Assembly: GCA_948474755.1 (NCBI GenBank)
Contig: CAOLHI010000560.1
Span: forward strand, 310,001-374,000
Source of the DNA: Ctenosaura bakeri
Lineage: Eukaryota; Chordata; Lepidosauria; Squamata; Iguanidae
Reading direction: 5' to 3'
Length of the DNA stretch: 64,000 nt
Shown: piece by piece, positions 1-11,715 of the stretch
Layout: each line of letters begins with the position of its first letter
Numbering within the stretch: the stretch's first letter is position 1
The notes under the pieces: model-generated
Told to the model about the DNA's origin: nothing
Databases searched by the model: none
Seen by the model: the letters and a program-made list of their open reading frames with translations, nothing else
Program-made: the position numbers and the translations under genes

Positions 1-3000
1 TGCACTGTGGAAGAATTTACATGAGCTTAAGAATATCTTTGAATTAACCCCCCCCCATATACTCATATGCACACACCAGCCTTGATCCCTTCTGTACACA
101 AAAAGAGCATAGTTGGCTCTCATCCTGTGCTGGGCACTACGTAACATAACAACTTGAAACTTGTCAGAAATTGACAAATAGGGTAGCGAGGAAAAAGGAG
201 GAGTTAGATGGGGCCGTCCTAATCACATGTCATCCTCTGTACAAGAAATCATGAGATACGGTATCCCCAACGGATGATGGTCCAGGTTCTCCGAACAATT
301 TCCAGCAATGAAGAGTCAACCCTATTCCTTTAAGTAATGGTTCCATCATCAAACTATTCTCACTAACAAGAGAGTTCAACAAATGTTCAATTGAATTATA
401 CCATCCTATGCCTTAAGCCAATTAGAGGTACTTCTGCCCTTTGGGGCAGCAAATAACAAGTCTTTGTGCTCTTCTAGATTGTTCAGGCATTTTATCATCC
501 CCTACCCACAGCCTCCTCTAAAGTAGACAGATCCAGTTTCTTTAATTATTCTGCATGTGACATTTTCCCTAGTCCCATGTCCATTTCTTCATTCACCTCC
601 TAAAGCCATTCCAACTTTTGGAAACTCTTCTTAAACTTCAGTGTTCAAAACTGGATATAATATTCCAAATGAGATCTGATTGTGACAAGTATGCCTTGTG
701 ACTCTGAAATGAAGCTTTTATTAATACAGCTCAAATTACTTTAGGCTTTTTTTTTTTTTCAGGATAAAACTGATCATGGCCATTTATTCTATAATCACTT
801 TCATGACTGGTTGGGCAAAATAAACAATCTAAATAATTGTGCTATTTCTTCATGGGGACCTGAAAGATTAAAAAAAAGAGTACCAAAGCATTCCTAAAGC
901 ACTCCAATAAGTTCAGGCTCCCAGGCAAGTTGGTAAAAGCAGCAGTATCAAGCTGACAAAGTGAAATTGCCTTTTAATTGACCTCCATCTCTTTGCAATT
1001 ACCATTTCAGATTGCTTTCAACAAGCACGACCAAACCATAAACTCCTGCTGACTCTGGGAATATAATTCTCCAAGGGAATACAAATCACATACATTTGAG
1101 TTTTTGTGCTTTAGGGCTGAGTAAGCATTTTAGCAATATTGAGAAATGTATTTCTTCTTGTAGCTAGACAGTGAATCTTGCCAAAAGTTCTTCTGTTCCC
1201 ATACCTGAAAGATGAAAGACGTCCTTACAATGCATGTGAATATCATGGAACACCCACCTATACCCACACCCTTTTATTCTAGCTCCAAGACCAAGTTGAT
1301 TACAGTCTTCCTTCACTGGCTGCTGGAAGGCCCATTAGGGCAGGACTGCATTCTCTTGTAAGGATCAGTTTCACAGTTTAGCAGTGCTGTTGGCCACAGG
1401 GTTGTTCCTGAGTGCCCAGGTTGCAGCTGTAGCTGTGTCTGTTACCAGATACAACAGCTTGACAGCTAAGCCCACTTCTGGCAAACAGAGAACCAGCCAC
1501 TGTTCTTTCTGCTTTTGTGATTTTAAGACTAAATTACTGCATTGGAGTCCATATGCAGCTGCTTTTGAAAACCATTCAGATGCCTCAGCTAGGACAAAAT
1601 GCTATTCCTTGTGTTCTCAATGGACTTGAATCTGCATCACTGCTATCTACTCCGAAATAGCTACAGTGGCTGGCAGATGTTTCCCAAGCCAATTCAAGGG
1701 TTACTGCATCCATTCACAAATGTGGCCTTGGTGGCTAAGTTGGTCTTCATTAGATATGGGATCTTTCTCATCATGTTCCAACCCCTTGTTGGATTTTTAC
1801 CAAGAAATCAAGACTCTTGATTCAACAATCTATCTACTTTGATTCTGCTGTTAAATTTTCCTGAATTTGCTTCTTATAATGTATCAATGATTTTGTAGGC
1901 AAAAAAAGCCAGAATACAAATTTCCTAATCAAATAAATATTTTGAACTTCACTGAGTTGTACATTACCTTTTCTTTTACTGAAAAACAAATGAGAACCAA
2001 AAAGCAAACAAAAACAAATAAAATGCTATTTAAAGAGACAGAAATCATTAAGAATGGTAAGAAGCAACACTTTAGCTTGTAGGCCAATTAATTTTGCATT
2101 TTCAAGTCAAATGTTCAGTTCTCGGATTTTATTCTGATTCCTATTGTGTTTGTTCTGGTGATATACTGCTCTGGAGTTCTATCCTGTAGGGCAGACTACT
2201 GACCTGGATGACGGTCTATAATAAATAAATAAATATGTTTTGTGTGCAGCTGCATTGCCTATAAGAAATGGATACCAATTTAACTCAAAGAAACAAGGAC
2301 TGCAATTCCTAACCAGATGGGTTTGTAAACTGATCAATGATGCCTTCTACTCTTTTAATCAAAGACATCACTTACTCTTCCATTATCTGCCCTGGTTCCT
2401 TCTAGCCTGTCAGCTTTAAGAAAAATGATTGCTTAACCCAAGTCAAAAGATAATTAAAAATAGTTCAAATAGTGGTTTTGGCCCTCTATTCACTTGATGA
2501 GTAAATATCTTTATATCGTTAAGCCCTAAAGCCTCAAAGGAATTTTGCATAGTAGAAAGAAGCTTCTGAGATGCAGCACTTAATAGAAAAACCAAATCCC
2601 CCATAACCACAGAGAGAGAGTTAGGAAAGCCAACCCAGCCTAAGGAGTTCATGTTGAACTCTGCTTTTCAAAGTCTTATCTTCCTTCACTAGTCTTGAAA
2701 ATGCTATGGCCTTCTGCCACATTCTCCAAAGTTTTGAAGTCCCCTTATCTTTGTTAATTTCACACTCCTTTTATTTATGCATTTTCTTCTTCTGCATGAA
2801 GGACTGCAAGCTGCTGTAAAGCCATGGTCCTCAAGGAATATTTCCTCCTGTATCTGAACTTCAAGGCCTCTTTCCGACTGAAAATCCTGACTGAAAGTCT
2901 CAGAAGCCAACATTTTATCAAGGAGGGAAAGGATCCCCGTAGTAAACGTATTAACCTTCAAAGAGACTTTTCAGAGTTTGGTCAGAAATGCAAAGAAAAA

Positions 3001-3380
3001 AGTGTACCACCTACCAAAAAAAACCCTAATTGGAATAAACTGTGTTGAGGTGGAAGGGAATAAAAAGCATTCATAATGCACAAGCATGTATTAAGACAGA
3101 GACCCTGAAAGTTTTCCAACTGTCATTGAACCTGATTAGGTATGTAAAATAAGATCACAATACGCTAAGTTCAGCTAACCCTGAGATTAAATTTGAAGAA
3201 TTAGAGTAAGCAGTAACAGAAAAAAGATCATGAATAAATTATGAAAATTACATAGGAATATGAGAGTCACATCCCCTATATGAGCCTACCCAAGTTTTAA
3301 AATCTTCAAAGAAAGGCTTTTGCCTGACCCCTCCACCAGCACAGATATATTTAGTGAAATGATAGGAGATTGCTTTCTTA

Positions 3381-3582
3381 CGCCATTTCCGCACTACACT
3401 GCTATAGTGCTATTATTCCACTTTCAACATCCCGTGGAATTCTGGGATTTGTATTTTACTGAGACAAAAGAGCTCTCTGACGGGGAATTCTAAATGCCCC
3501 TCCCTAAACTGCAAATCCCAGAATTCCGCAGTATGTTGAAAATAGGATACCAGCACTATAACAGTGTAGTGTGGAAATGGCC
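3381..3582. mobile_element. Palindromic MITE, GGCCATTTC family (TSD TTA)
   Basis: This is a 202-bp foldback. The left arm begins CGCCATTTCCGCACTACACT (first base mutated) and the right arm ends with its reverse complement, GTGTGGAAATGGCC. Inner arms repeat the family motif TGCTATTATTCCACTTTCAA. It is flanked by TTA on both sides (3378-3380, 3583-3585). It lies in DCLK1 intron 3. The terminal GGCC and 3-bp duplication suggest a PIF/Harbinger-like MITE. Confidence 0.85.
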
Positions 3583-3839
3583 TTAGCGCCTGCTCCCAGA
3601 TTATAGAATGTCCTTCCACAGGAAGCTCCACTGGCCCCCTTTCTGCTCTTTTTAAGTACGAGGCAAATAACTTTTTAATATTAATTATATGGTCATGTAG
3701 AAGGGTTTTTTAAAATGAGGTGTTTTGATCTCTGATCTTTATGTTTTAAACATATCTTAAATGCTTTTGAATTAATGCTAAAATTAATCTTCAACAGTAT
3801 CGTCTATTTTTTTTTCCAACATTGGTATTATACATTGTT

Positions 3840-4095
3840 TTTAGCTAATACTGTAAGCTACCTCGGAACTCACATTGGAAGAAAAACAGAATATAAATCC
3901 AATCAATCAAATAAATAAATATGTCAGAACAGATCAATGACCTAACTGTTGTAGGTTTTTATCATTTTATATGTTCTTAAAGTTTTTATATGTTTTAATA
4001 TTTTGTTAATGTTTTAACTTTGGAAGCCACCTTGGGTCCCATTCTGGGAGAAAGATGGCATATAAATATAATTAATAAATAAATAAATAAGCAAG
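3840..4095 (+). repeat. Two LINE (L2/CR1-like) 3'-end fragments in tandem
   Basis: Two similar ends follow each other: TAAGCTACCTCGGAACTCAC ... AATAAATAAAT (to about 3922) and GAAGCCACCTTGGGTCCCAT ... AAGATGGCATATAAATATAA with an (AATA)n tail (to about 4095). Both are typical reptile LINE termini. Confidence 0.65.
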
Positions 4096-4932
4096 CAAGC
4101 AAGAAAGAAAGCAAACAAACAAGTTTTCAGTTCACATAGTAGCCCCAGATGCCTATGGAAAGCCTCCAAGCAAGACATGAGTGCAATAGCACCCTCTTAC
4201 TATACATTACTCAGCAACTGGTATACACAAGCATAGTGCCTATGATATTGGATTTAATATATTGCCATCTTGACTAGTAACTATTAAAAGCATTATCCTC
4301 CATGGATTTATCTAATATCCTTTTCAAAGCCGGTCAGGATTTGAAGCCATCACTACTTCAAACTTATTTTAACCTATAAAGCAGTTTTATCCCACAAAGC
4401 TCCAAACAGCTTGGGAGCAGGTTGACTTTCTCCCATATATACGTACATCTTCTTCAAGAAGCCAGCTTCACATTCCTTTCCCAAGTAATAAGGAAGGGCT
4501 TTCTCAACGATAGTATCAAAGCTGTGGAGCCACAGAAGCTCGCCTGGCTATCTTCCGTATGACACAAATGAAGATCGTTTTATTCATTCATGCATTTTAA
4601 ACATTCCTTGTGGTCAGATTATCTGAGCTAATCATTTTGTGCTGCCTAGATTAGAAATATGCTTTATGATGCTTTTTTTAAAACTACTTGCTATGTTCAT
4701 TACAGCATTTTTTACATTTTATTTCATTTTTCTTCTCTGTAAACCAACCTATTTTCATTAAGGTATCTTTTTCTATTTTATTTCATTTATATTGATCTGA
4801 ATACCAACCTATTTTCATTATGGTTTCTTCACATTTTATTTCATTTTTCTTGATATGTGAATCGCTTGTTGATGAGCAAACATACATATTTAATAAATCA
4901 GATCACGCCAACATTAGCCAATGGATTTTATG

Positions 4933-5127
4933 GGTCTTTCTGCACCACACTGTTACAGTGCTATTATTCTACTTTCAACATCCTATGGAATCCTGGGATT
5001 TGCAGTTTAGGGAGGGGCATTTAGAATTCTCAGTCAGAAAGCTCTTTGGCCTCAGTAAATTACAAACCCCAGAATTCCACAGGATGTTGAAAGTGAAATA
5101 ATAGCACTATAGTGGTGTGGAAAGGCC
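4933..5127. mobile_element. Palindromic MITE, GGCCATTTC family (diverged ends)
   Basis: This has the same foldback organisation as the copy at 3381-3582, with mutated termini (TCTTTCTGCAC on the left, GTGTGGAAAGGCC on the right). Internal arms are clearly homologous. The terminal duplication is not intact. Confidence 0.8.
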
Positions 5128-5159
5128 TACAGACAAGCATGTGGGGCAAGAAAGAGAAT

Positions 5160-5945
5160 GGCCCTTTTCGCATGGCGTTTTTAAAGCGTATTAAGCATGC
5201 TCCCTCCCCCCTTCACGAGCAGCCATACCGCATGACATTCTGGCGAACCAGGTGCTATCACAGCCACAGATAGTGCTGATAGCGCGTTTTCTTATTTTCG
5301 CCTGAAAGGCAAAAATAACCTCCCTTTCACGCATCGGTCGCGCGACCAGAGGGCCTGCGGAGCCATTGTCTGGTGTGCTTCCGGGAAGGACCTGGGAGTG
5401 GGCGGGGTGTGGGCAGTCCCTGCTGCCTGTCCCTCACGCTGCAGCTCCCGGGGACGCTCCGCCCAGCAGCAGGCTGGCCACTGCTCCCATCGCAGCAGGG
5501 AACACTGCACGACACGTCGCCGCAAGAGGCCACCCCAGGGCTGCGTCGCCACTCACACTCAAGACATCAGCAGCCCCTGGGGTCCGGCTGACTGTGTGTT
5601 TTTTTCCAAACCTGGTGCTATCGTTAGCACGTTACCAACATAGTATGAAACAGCCTGTTGGCAGGATCTATCGTGCTAACATTAGCACGATAGTTGACGA
5701 AACAATAAAAAGAAAATGAAAAACCACAAACCAATCAGGGGCAGTGGGGCGGGGACAGGGCGGGACCTGGGCGTGGCCCAGGATGCCGACATGCAGACAA
5801 GGCACCGGGTGGGGACTGGTGCTCTCTTGTGAATGCCCTACCATGTGCAGACTGCAAGGGGCTCTCTACTGGGCCTCTTGCGATATTGGCAATATCGTGA
5901 GGGCTCTAGTTCATCGCACTATCAAGGTAAGGTGCGAAAAGGGCC
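5160..5945. mobile_element. GC-rich non-autonomous TIR element, GGCCCTTTTCGCA ends (TSD AAT)
   Basis: This element of about 786 bp begins GGCCCTTTTCGCA and ends TGCGAAAAGGGCC, an exact 13-bp inverted repeat. AAT flanks both sides (5157-5159, 5946-5948). It is much more GC- and CpG-rich than its surroundings. It contains an inner foldback around 5610-5695 (GTTAGCACG / CGTGCTAAC) and a small palindrome at about 5881-5898. Open frames inside are short and overlapping and look non-coding. The ends relate it to the small palindromic MITEs. Confidence 0.8.
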
Positions 5946-6154
5946 AATGTCAAGCAATATAAATTCAGGGTAACTAAAGAGATGAATATTTTAAATTATT
6001 GCCTTATTTTTCCATTTCACAATTTTGATAATATGTCTTTTTGAATGTCTAATTTCACAGGGAAATTTGCAAAAATCTGTACAATGAAAACGTCAAGACT
6101 ACATTTAAATTGTATATATTGTACATACATTGTATATTCAAATATAAAACATAC

Positions 6155-6290
6155 AGCCATTGTTGTTAACTGTCATCAAGTGAGTTTTAACTTATGGTGA
6201 CCCTACAGATGAGAGACCTGCAACCCACTCTATCATTAAACACCCTGCTCAGGACTTGCAGGTTCAGCGACATGCCTGCCTCATATTAAA
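6155..6290 (-). repeat. Dispersed repeat fragment (SINE/LINE-like, unclassified)
   Basis: It reads like the interspersed repeat that begins GTTGTTAACTGTCATCAAGT and continues with a TGGTGACCCTA block. I recognise the style (an ancient amniote SINE/LINE tail) but cannot name the family with confidence. Confidence 0.4.
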
Positions 6291-6418
6291 TATACAAACC
6301 CAATAAATAAAATAATTGTTCCAAAATGATTTCAAAACCTTTGAACTGCCTCAGAGTAGCAATAATTAGAATATTTTAGCACTCTCCTAAAAGTTAATAG
6401 ATACCATCCAAGTATTGC

Positions 6419-6442
6419 CACACACACACACACACACACACA
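6419..6442. repeat. (CA)n microsatellite
   Basis: An uninterrupted CA run of 12 units. Confidence 0.95.
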
Positions 6443-7509
6443 AATAGCTTTTGTGAATGTTGAAATTGATCAATAAAAGTATTTTATTGACTTGCATATG
6501 ACCTGCAGCAAAGAGAGGTGGTAGTATTTAAATACTTACTTTGAAAGTTTATGGCCAAATCTGTATTTAAAAGGAGAATAATTATACTAGGAAAGCTTTA
6601 TCCTCTGATCCCCATAAAACAAAATTACACTTTCTAGTCAAGAAGGTTTTAAGGCCTTTTTTAAAAAGTCGGATCTAAGAAATCTCCAATTAAGGGTTGG
6701 CCACTAGAAGCTGATCTTTGGAATTTTCTAGATGGTCTGCAAGAGCCACAGATGGGAATTTAGCTATGTGCACAAGCAAAAAAAACTTTTTGGATTTATC
6801 ATGGATTTCCTTTCTTTAATCATGCACAGCGTGGAATTTAGCAAGCAACAGGGGGGAAAACCATCCTTGTGCTTCAAATGCTTCACAAGAAGAAAGGAAT
6901 CTGTCAAAGTAAATGGAACATCAATTGCTTAAGTCAGATGGAAATCAATGACTTCCCCTACATACAACCAACTGACCAACAGGTTATTCCCACTGCGTAC
7001 AAAATCACTGCCTGACATTTCTGCTTGCTAAGCAGCTTTGTTTACCAACCAGACATAGCAGTCTCTGTTCAAGACAAAGAGATCCAACTCCCCTCCCCTC
7101 ATCTCTCTTGTCTACTAAAAGTTATGCAGTAGACCCTGCAACTTCAGCAAGATCCAATAAGCAAGAGAGGAAAACATGTACCATGAGAATTGTCATGCAG
7201 TAGACACGAAGTTTCTAAAGCTCTTAGAAACTAAATTGGAGCCTTGACATTGATCTGAGGCCATCCCCTTTGGAATTTCTTGACCTTTGTTGACTTGCCT
7301 GCAGATAAATTCTGTTTAGAGATGACAGAGTGCAGCACTTTTTCCAAAGTATAATTATTTGGCAGTTAGGTCCATGGTCATAGCAATGTTTTGTTGGGAC
7401 TCCTGAGAAACACTATAAAAGATTCAGGACAAGTGATCGGAGAATGCTGAAGGAAGCTGTTGTGGTTTAGTTCCAGCTTAGGGGCTCATCTCTGACCAGA
7501 AGCACCACC

Positions 7510-7733
7510 ATTGTTGTTGTCGTTGTTGTTGTTCTTGTTCTTGTTGTTATTGTTGTTGTGTTGCTTCATTTCCAACTTATGATGACCATAAAGCCAAACT
7601 TATCACAGGGTTTTCTGGGACTGAGAGTGTATGATACGCCCAAGGTAACCCAGTGGGTTTCCCCAGCCAAGCAGAGAACCAAATTCTGGTCTCCAGGGTC
7701 ATAATGCAACACAGATTATTACACCATACTGAC
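7510..7733 (-). mobile_element. tRNA-derived SINE (Sauria-SINE-like), minus orientation
   Basis: Reverse-oriented copy. It starts on the plus strand with an interrupted (TTG)n tract, which is the (CAA)n tail, then the GTTGCTTCATTTCCAACTTA block. It ends near the tRNA-like head at about 7733. Blocks are shared in order with the other copies in this window. Confidence 0.8.
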
Positions 7734-8329
7734 TTTCATAAGCACAAGCATACAATATTTCAAAGATGAAGAGAAGGACACATGTTATCAAGCAAGATCA
7801 ACGGGTATTCCAGATGGCAAGTCATTAATAAGGAAGAACGTACAAGTTAGGAGAAGATGCAGCAGTTTGGTTTTGCCTGAGCCTATTGGGAAGGGCAAGA
7901 TTCCACCCCTACTCCCTCTGCTGAGTCGAGTACAAACAATTTTTGCACTTTGAACTCAGTTTGCAGCAAATTATGTAAGCTGAAGACAGAGGGGTGGGAA
8001 ATGTGAGGAGAGGAAACTAGTCACAGTTGCTCCTTAGAGTGGGATCCCTGAGTCACATGTTCTACTCTACACAACTAAAATGTTGTAAAAAACAGTTTTG
8101 ATGGTCTCCACATGCGGCTGAAAATGTTTGGATTACTCTTCTTTCTGTGTGCCATTTGATCCATATCTGGTTTAAAAAACCAAATCAAGAATAGGCAGAC
8201 CTAATCAAGTTTTAATTTAGGGTTGTAATTGTTTACTAATTTCTTCAAAAATGTAGCAATGAGTAATTTCAGCAATTTTCTTTGTGCTGTAGAAAAGTCT
8301 TTGAAAATCACACAGTTTGAAGAGTACTC

Positions 8330-8620
8330 CTAATTCAGGACTTATTCTGCGCAAAATTTGCACATGGTTGTTTTGCACAGGAAATGCCTTTTCTGTTGAA
8401 AATAGCATCTCCTGCACAGGAAATACTGTTACACTACAGAAATATTATTTCCTGCATAGAAAATGCTGTCGTTGTGGATTTATTCTATGTAAAATACGCA
8501 CATAATTAATTTGCATAGAAAACAGCATTTTTTTTGTACAGGAAATAATATTTCTGCATTGAAAGATTATTTTCTGTGCAGAAACTGCTGCAAATTTTGC
8601 ACAGAACAAATCCCAAACTA
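8330..8620. repeat. Degenerate modular repeat of TTTTCTGTGCA / TGCACAGAAAA motifs
   Basis: The stretch alternates short inverted modules such as TTGCACAGGAAATGC, CTGCATAGAAAATGC and TTTCTGTGCAGAAACTGC. Two larger units of about 150 bp are visible, each opening with ATTCTNNGNAAAATNNGCACA (near 8343 and 8480). Family unknown. Confidence 0.6.
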
Positions 8621-8953
8621 TGAAAATTCTCGTCAGTCCAGGATTTTTCTTGCCAAGGTTTCTCAGCTCTTCAAAACATGGTTTTGTTTTGTATCATTTT
8701 TAATTTTTTTAATATTCTTTCCATCCCTACTAAGCATTGTAGCTTGGATGTATGGAATAACCATACAAATACAAATCAGCCTTACTGGAAATTTCATTCA
8801 TGGAAGCTGACATGCTACACAGTGCTGTATTCCTGCCCAGAAAAACTACTAATTAGTGGCTGCGCTACTTACATTATTGTTAGATGCCAACTGTGGAGGT
8901 CAACTGTGATGACTATTCTTTTTTGGGTATATAGGAGCTGCTACTGACACTGT

Positions 8954-9156
8954 GGCCATTTCTACACTACACTGTTATAGTGCTATTATTCCACTTTCAA
9001 CATGCTATGGAATCCTGGGATTGGCAGTTTAGGGAAGGGCATTTAGAATTCTCAGCCAGAGAGCTCTTTGGCCTCAGTCAGCTACAAACCCCAGAATTCC
9101 ACAGGATGTTGAAAGTGGAATAATAGCACTGTAACAGTATAGTGCAGAAAATGGCC
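8954..9156. mobile_element. Palindromic MITE, GGCCATTTC family
   Basis: This 203-bp foldback starts GGCCATTTCTACACTACACT and ends GTGCAGAAAATGGCC. Flanks TGT and TAT suggest a decayed 3-bp duplication. It lies in DCLK1 intron 3. Confidence 0.85.
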
Positions 9157-9286
9157 TATGATTGATCTGATGGCCTACACGGGATTCAGAAAGTGATTAA
9201 CCAGTTTGAAAAGAGTAAGAACAATTGCTTCAGCATTATTTCCCTTTGGTAATCCTTAACACATTTAAAATCTTCATAAGAAACAC

Positions 9287-9319
9287 AGAGAGAGAGAGGG
9301 AGAGGGGAGAGAGAGAGAC
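9287..9319. repeat. (GA)n-rich simple repeat
   Basis: A purine run of GA units with G interruptions. Confidence 0.85.
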
Positions 9320-10039
9320 CATGCCAATCAGACAATATATTTGCCCTTAGATAATATACAACTCCTTGTTTTCCCAAATGGAAGATTGATATCCTGGGCC
9401 TGATTGAAGCAGCATGGAGCCCCATGTAAACGCAGAGTAGCAGTTTTCAGTTAAGCAATCAACCAATCAAGAAACATTTGGATATTCCTTTCCAAGACTG
9501 AAAACAGCATGCTTCCATAATACAGGAGCATACTGCTCTTCATGTTTAATCCAGGATACCACCAAGCCGCACTTTCCTCCAATTACGAATATGAACACTG
9601 CTCCCATATCCTGTGAGATAAAAAAAGTGCCAGGATACTAAGAATTAAGAATAAGTTCAATGTAGAGGTGGAGATGCATGGAACATTTGTTTCATATGCA
9701 CTAATTCTAGCAACTCTATTTATAGAAGGCAAAAACCTTACAAATGCCATATTAACATAATGCTGCTTGATGGACTCCCTCATGGCTACTTGTTAATTAG
9801 TTAATTATAAATTAAAATTACTGCATTGTATAATTTTAATTGTTATAAACTGAAAAAAAATACTTTCAATCTCTTTCAGTTATGAAGTACAGAATCCTCT
9901 TAAGATGGGAATTTGGTTCTCCTTCTATCATAGGTTGCTGTATCAATACAACAAAATATTTGACTAAGGAAGTGGTAGCTTGAAAACCATGCCTAGACAT
10001 TTGTAATTCTTCTTGAAACAGATTAGATGATTCACCTAC

Positions 10040-10386
10040 CTGTTTCCCATCCAGTGTGTACAGGCGCTTAACTACTCCTGAATCCAGTTTGATGGCATCA
10101 GTAATGTCAGTGAGAACCTGTTCGAATGAATGTGCTGTCTTCTTATTGAGCAGAATCCGGACTGCTTTACGGGGCTTCACACCGCTCCTGATGATTGTGA
10201 CCAATTTAGGCCGAATGAAATCCTTGTTCTCCTTTGTATCTGAAGGGCTTCCTTTGGCCGTGGCAAGAGAGGGCACTGTGCGGGATGCCGAGGTGGTTTT
10301 AACATTCACCGACCAATTAGGATTTACATTCTTTGTGTACTCCAGTTTCTTGAAAGGCTCTATTGAACCACACACATAGCTCTCTC
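10040..10386 (-). CDS. DCLK1: DCLK1 coding exon 3 (end of DC1, linker, first half of DC2)
   Basis: This internal exon of doublecortin-like kinase 1 encodes residues 127-241 and completes the split codon for Gly126. DCLK1 binds and stabilises microtubules through two doublecortin domains and carries a C-terminal Ser/Thr kinase domain. The exon reads [13 protein letters not shown] at its start (end of the first doublecortin domain), a Ser/Thr-rich linker (about residues 150-185), then the start of the second domain with [11 protein letters not shown] and [13 protein letters not shown], ending at DGKQ. On the minus strand the acceptor is a pyrimidine-rich tract ending CTAG (10387-10390) and the donor is GTAGGT (10034-10039). 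The 347-nt length joins in frame with exon 2 (376 coding nt). The linker differs slightly from the mammalian protein as I remember it, while the domain core looks unchanged. DCX is excluded by the linker and by exon 2's N-terminus. Reading past the donor gives only intronic residues. Confidence 0.97.
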
Positions 10387-10758
10387 CTAGGAAAAAGAAG
10401 TTTCAGATCATTAACTTAAATCAGTCCAACTGCATCCTGCCTCTGCTATTTCATGCCATTTCCTACAAGTCATCTTCAGCTTTGCTTCTGAAATCCTAAG
10501 ATGATGATGCAGGCACACTGTTATTTCCTATGTGTTTGGTACATTCCTTTTAAAAATACAATGACTAGAAAAAATTAATCCCCCACATATTTCAAAAAAG
10601 CAAATGCAGTTGCATTCACCACATAATGTTTAAATCCATGTAATCTTACTATTGCAGGGAGAAGAAAATTACTGAAACTCCTTTATCAATATTATAAAAA
10701 CATGAATTCTTGGAATAGCCATTCATTGTGTCTGTGTGTGTGTGTCTGTGTAAATGTA

Positions 10759-11233
10759 TAATTGGCACTCCAATTCACAGGTTTAAGTTTCATGGATTTC
10801 ATTATTTATAAGTTCTCCAACCCCTGCCTATTCCACCTCAAGTGCTTCTTTTCCAGGGTAAATTTCCTTCTCGACAGGTCCCACCAGGCTGTGCAGCCAT
10901 TAAACCCACCCCTGGTCCTCTTCCTCCTCCACCAGCCACTGCTTGGCCAACTAACAGCTCACATCCAATTTCTCAGCACCACAAACCCTCTCCCATTGCC
11001 CCTCTCCAACCAAGAAAGGAGGTGGCCAAGAGAGAGGAAGTACAGGGACACCATGCCAACCTACCTCTTTTCCCGCTCCTTTCTCTGATGTTGTTTGAAC
11101 CCTGGGTGCCTGCTCTCCCCACCATGCCTTCGCCCCCTTCCCACAGAAAAACACACACATTTTGATATTTGTGGGTTTTCCACTTTTGCAAGGATCCTAT
11201 GCCTATAACCTCAACAATGCAGAGGGCCAACTG
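10759..11233. mobile_element. 475-bp Tigger-like MITE, copy A
   Basis: The right end reads GAGGGCCAACTG followed by TA. The left end is a diverged match (AATTGGCACTCC) preceded by TA. The interior matches, in reverse orientation, the interior of the element at 28231-28704 (shared blocks include GGCTGTGCAGCC, TGGTCCTC and TTTCTCAGCACCACAAA). Near-identical length and TA duplication support a Tc1/mariner-pogo (Tigger) derivative. Confidence 0.65.
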
Positions 11234-11690
11234 TATATAGACAGCAGTAATTTAGTTATAGGCAAACCTCAGTTAACACAGCCCCTGAGCAAGAAGTTCC
11301 CTTTTACAGGAACCCAGTTCAGCTCTCCCCTTTTCTTTTCTTCTGTCTAGCTGGAAGGTTTTTTTCCAGCATTAGTACTGGGAGGGCAGTAAAGGAGGGC
11401 TGGAGAAACACAGATTTCAGTAGTGATTGCAGTAGCATATCTACAGTAAACAATACAATAAAGCTTGATCTGGAAAAAAAATAGGATTCTAATACAGGTG
11501 TAGATGTGTATGTTTATGTACAACAAGCAAGGTAAACAGCTACTTAATGAGAATGTCAAAAGCAAAACAGAAAGAAAGGGGAAAGCAGACTAGCCTCCCC
11601 ACAGCTACCTTGGCATGTTGAAAAAAAACACATAAATCTTATGTTTTCCTACCAAAATGGAAATCATTAGAAAAGTGGAGGCTATTGAAA

Positions 11691-11715
11691 CACACACACA
11701 CACACACACACACAC
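11691..11715. repeat. (CA)n microsatellite
   Basis: An uninterrupted CA run of about 12 units. Confidence 0.95.

Larger units (their letters stand above)
1..10039 (-). other. DCLK1: DCLK1 intron 3 (5' part, runs off window)
   Basis: This is the DNA downstream of exon 3 in the direction of the gene. It begins with the donor GTAGGT at 10034-10039 and continues past the left edge. The next DCLK1 exon, which should finish the second doublecortin domain, is not here: I looked for a continuation after the Asp-Gly-Lys-Gln end of exon 3 and found none. The interval is AT-rich and its open frames are short and chance-like. The recognisable content is repeats, listed separately. Positions 1-3377 hold nothing I can classify apart from a few A/T runs. 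Confidence 0.85.

Noticed and set aside
5366..5719. 117-codon open frame and overlapping frames
   Set aside because: They lie in the GC-rich interior of the TIR element at 5160-5945, in three overlapping frames, with no recognisable transposase motif.
10056..10379. 107-codon open frame on the plus strand opposite DCLK1 exon 3
   Set aside because: It lies wholly antisense to a strongly conserved coding exon, so its openness is explained by the codon constraint on the other strand.
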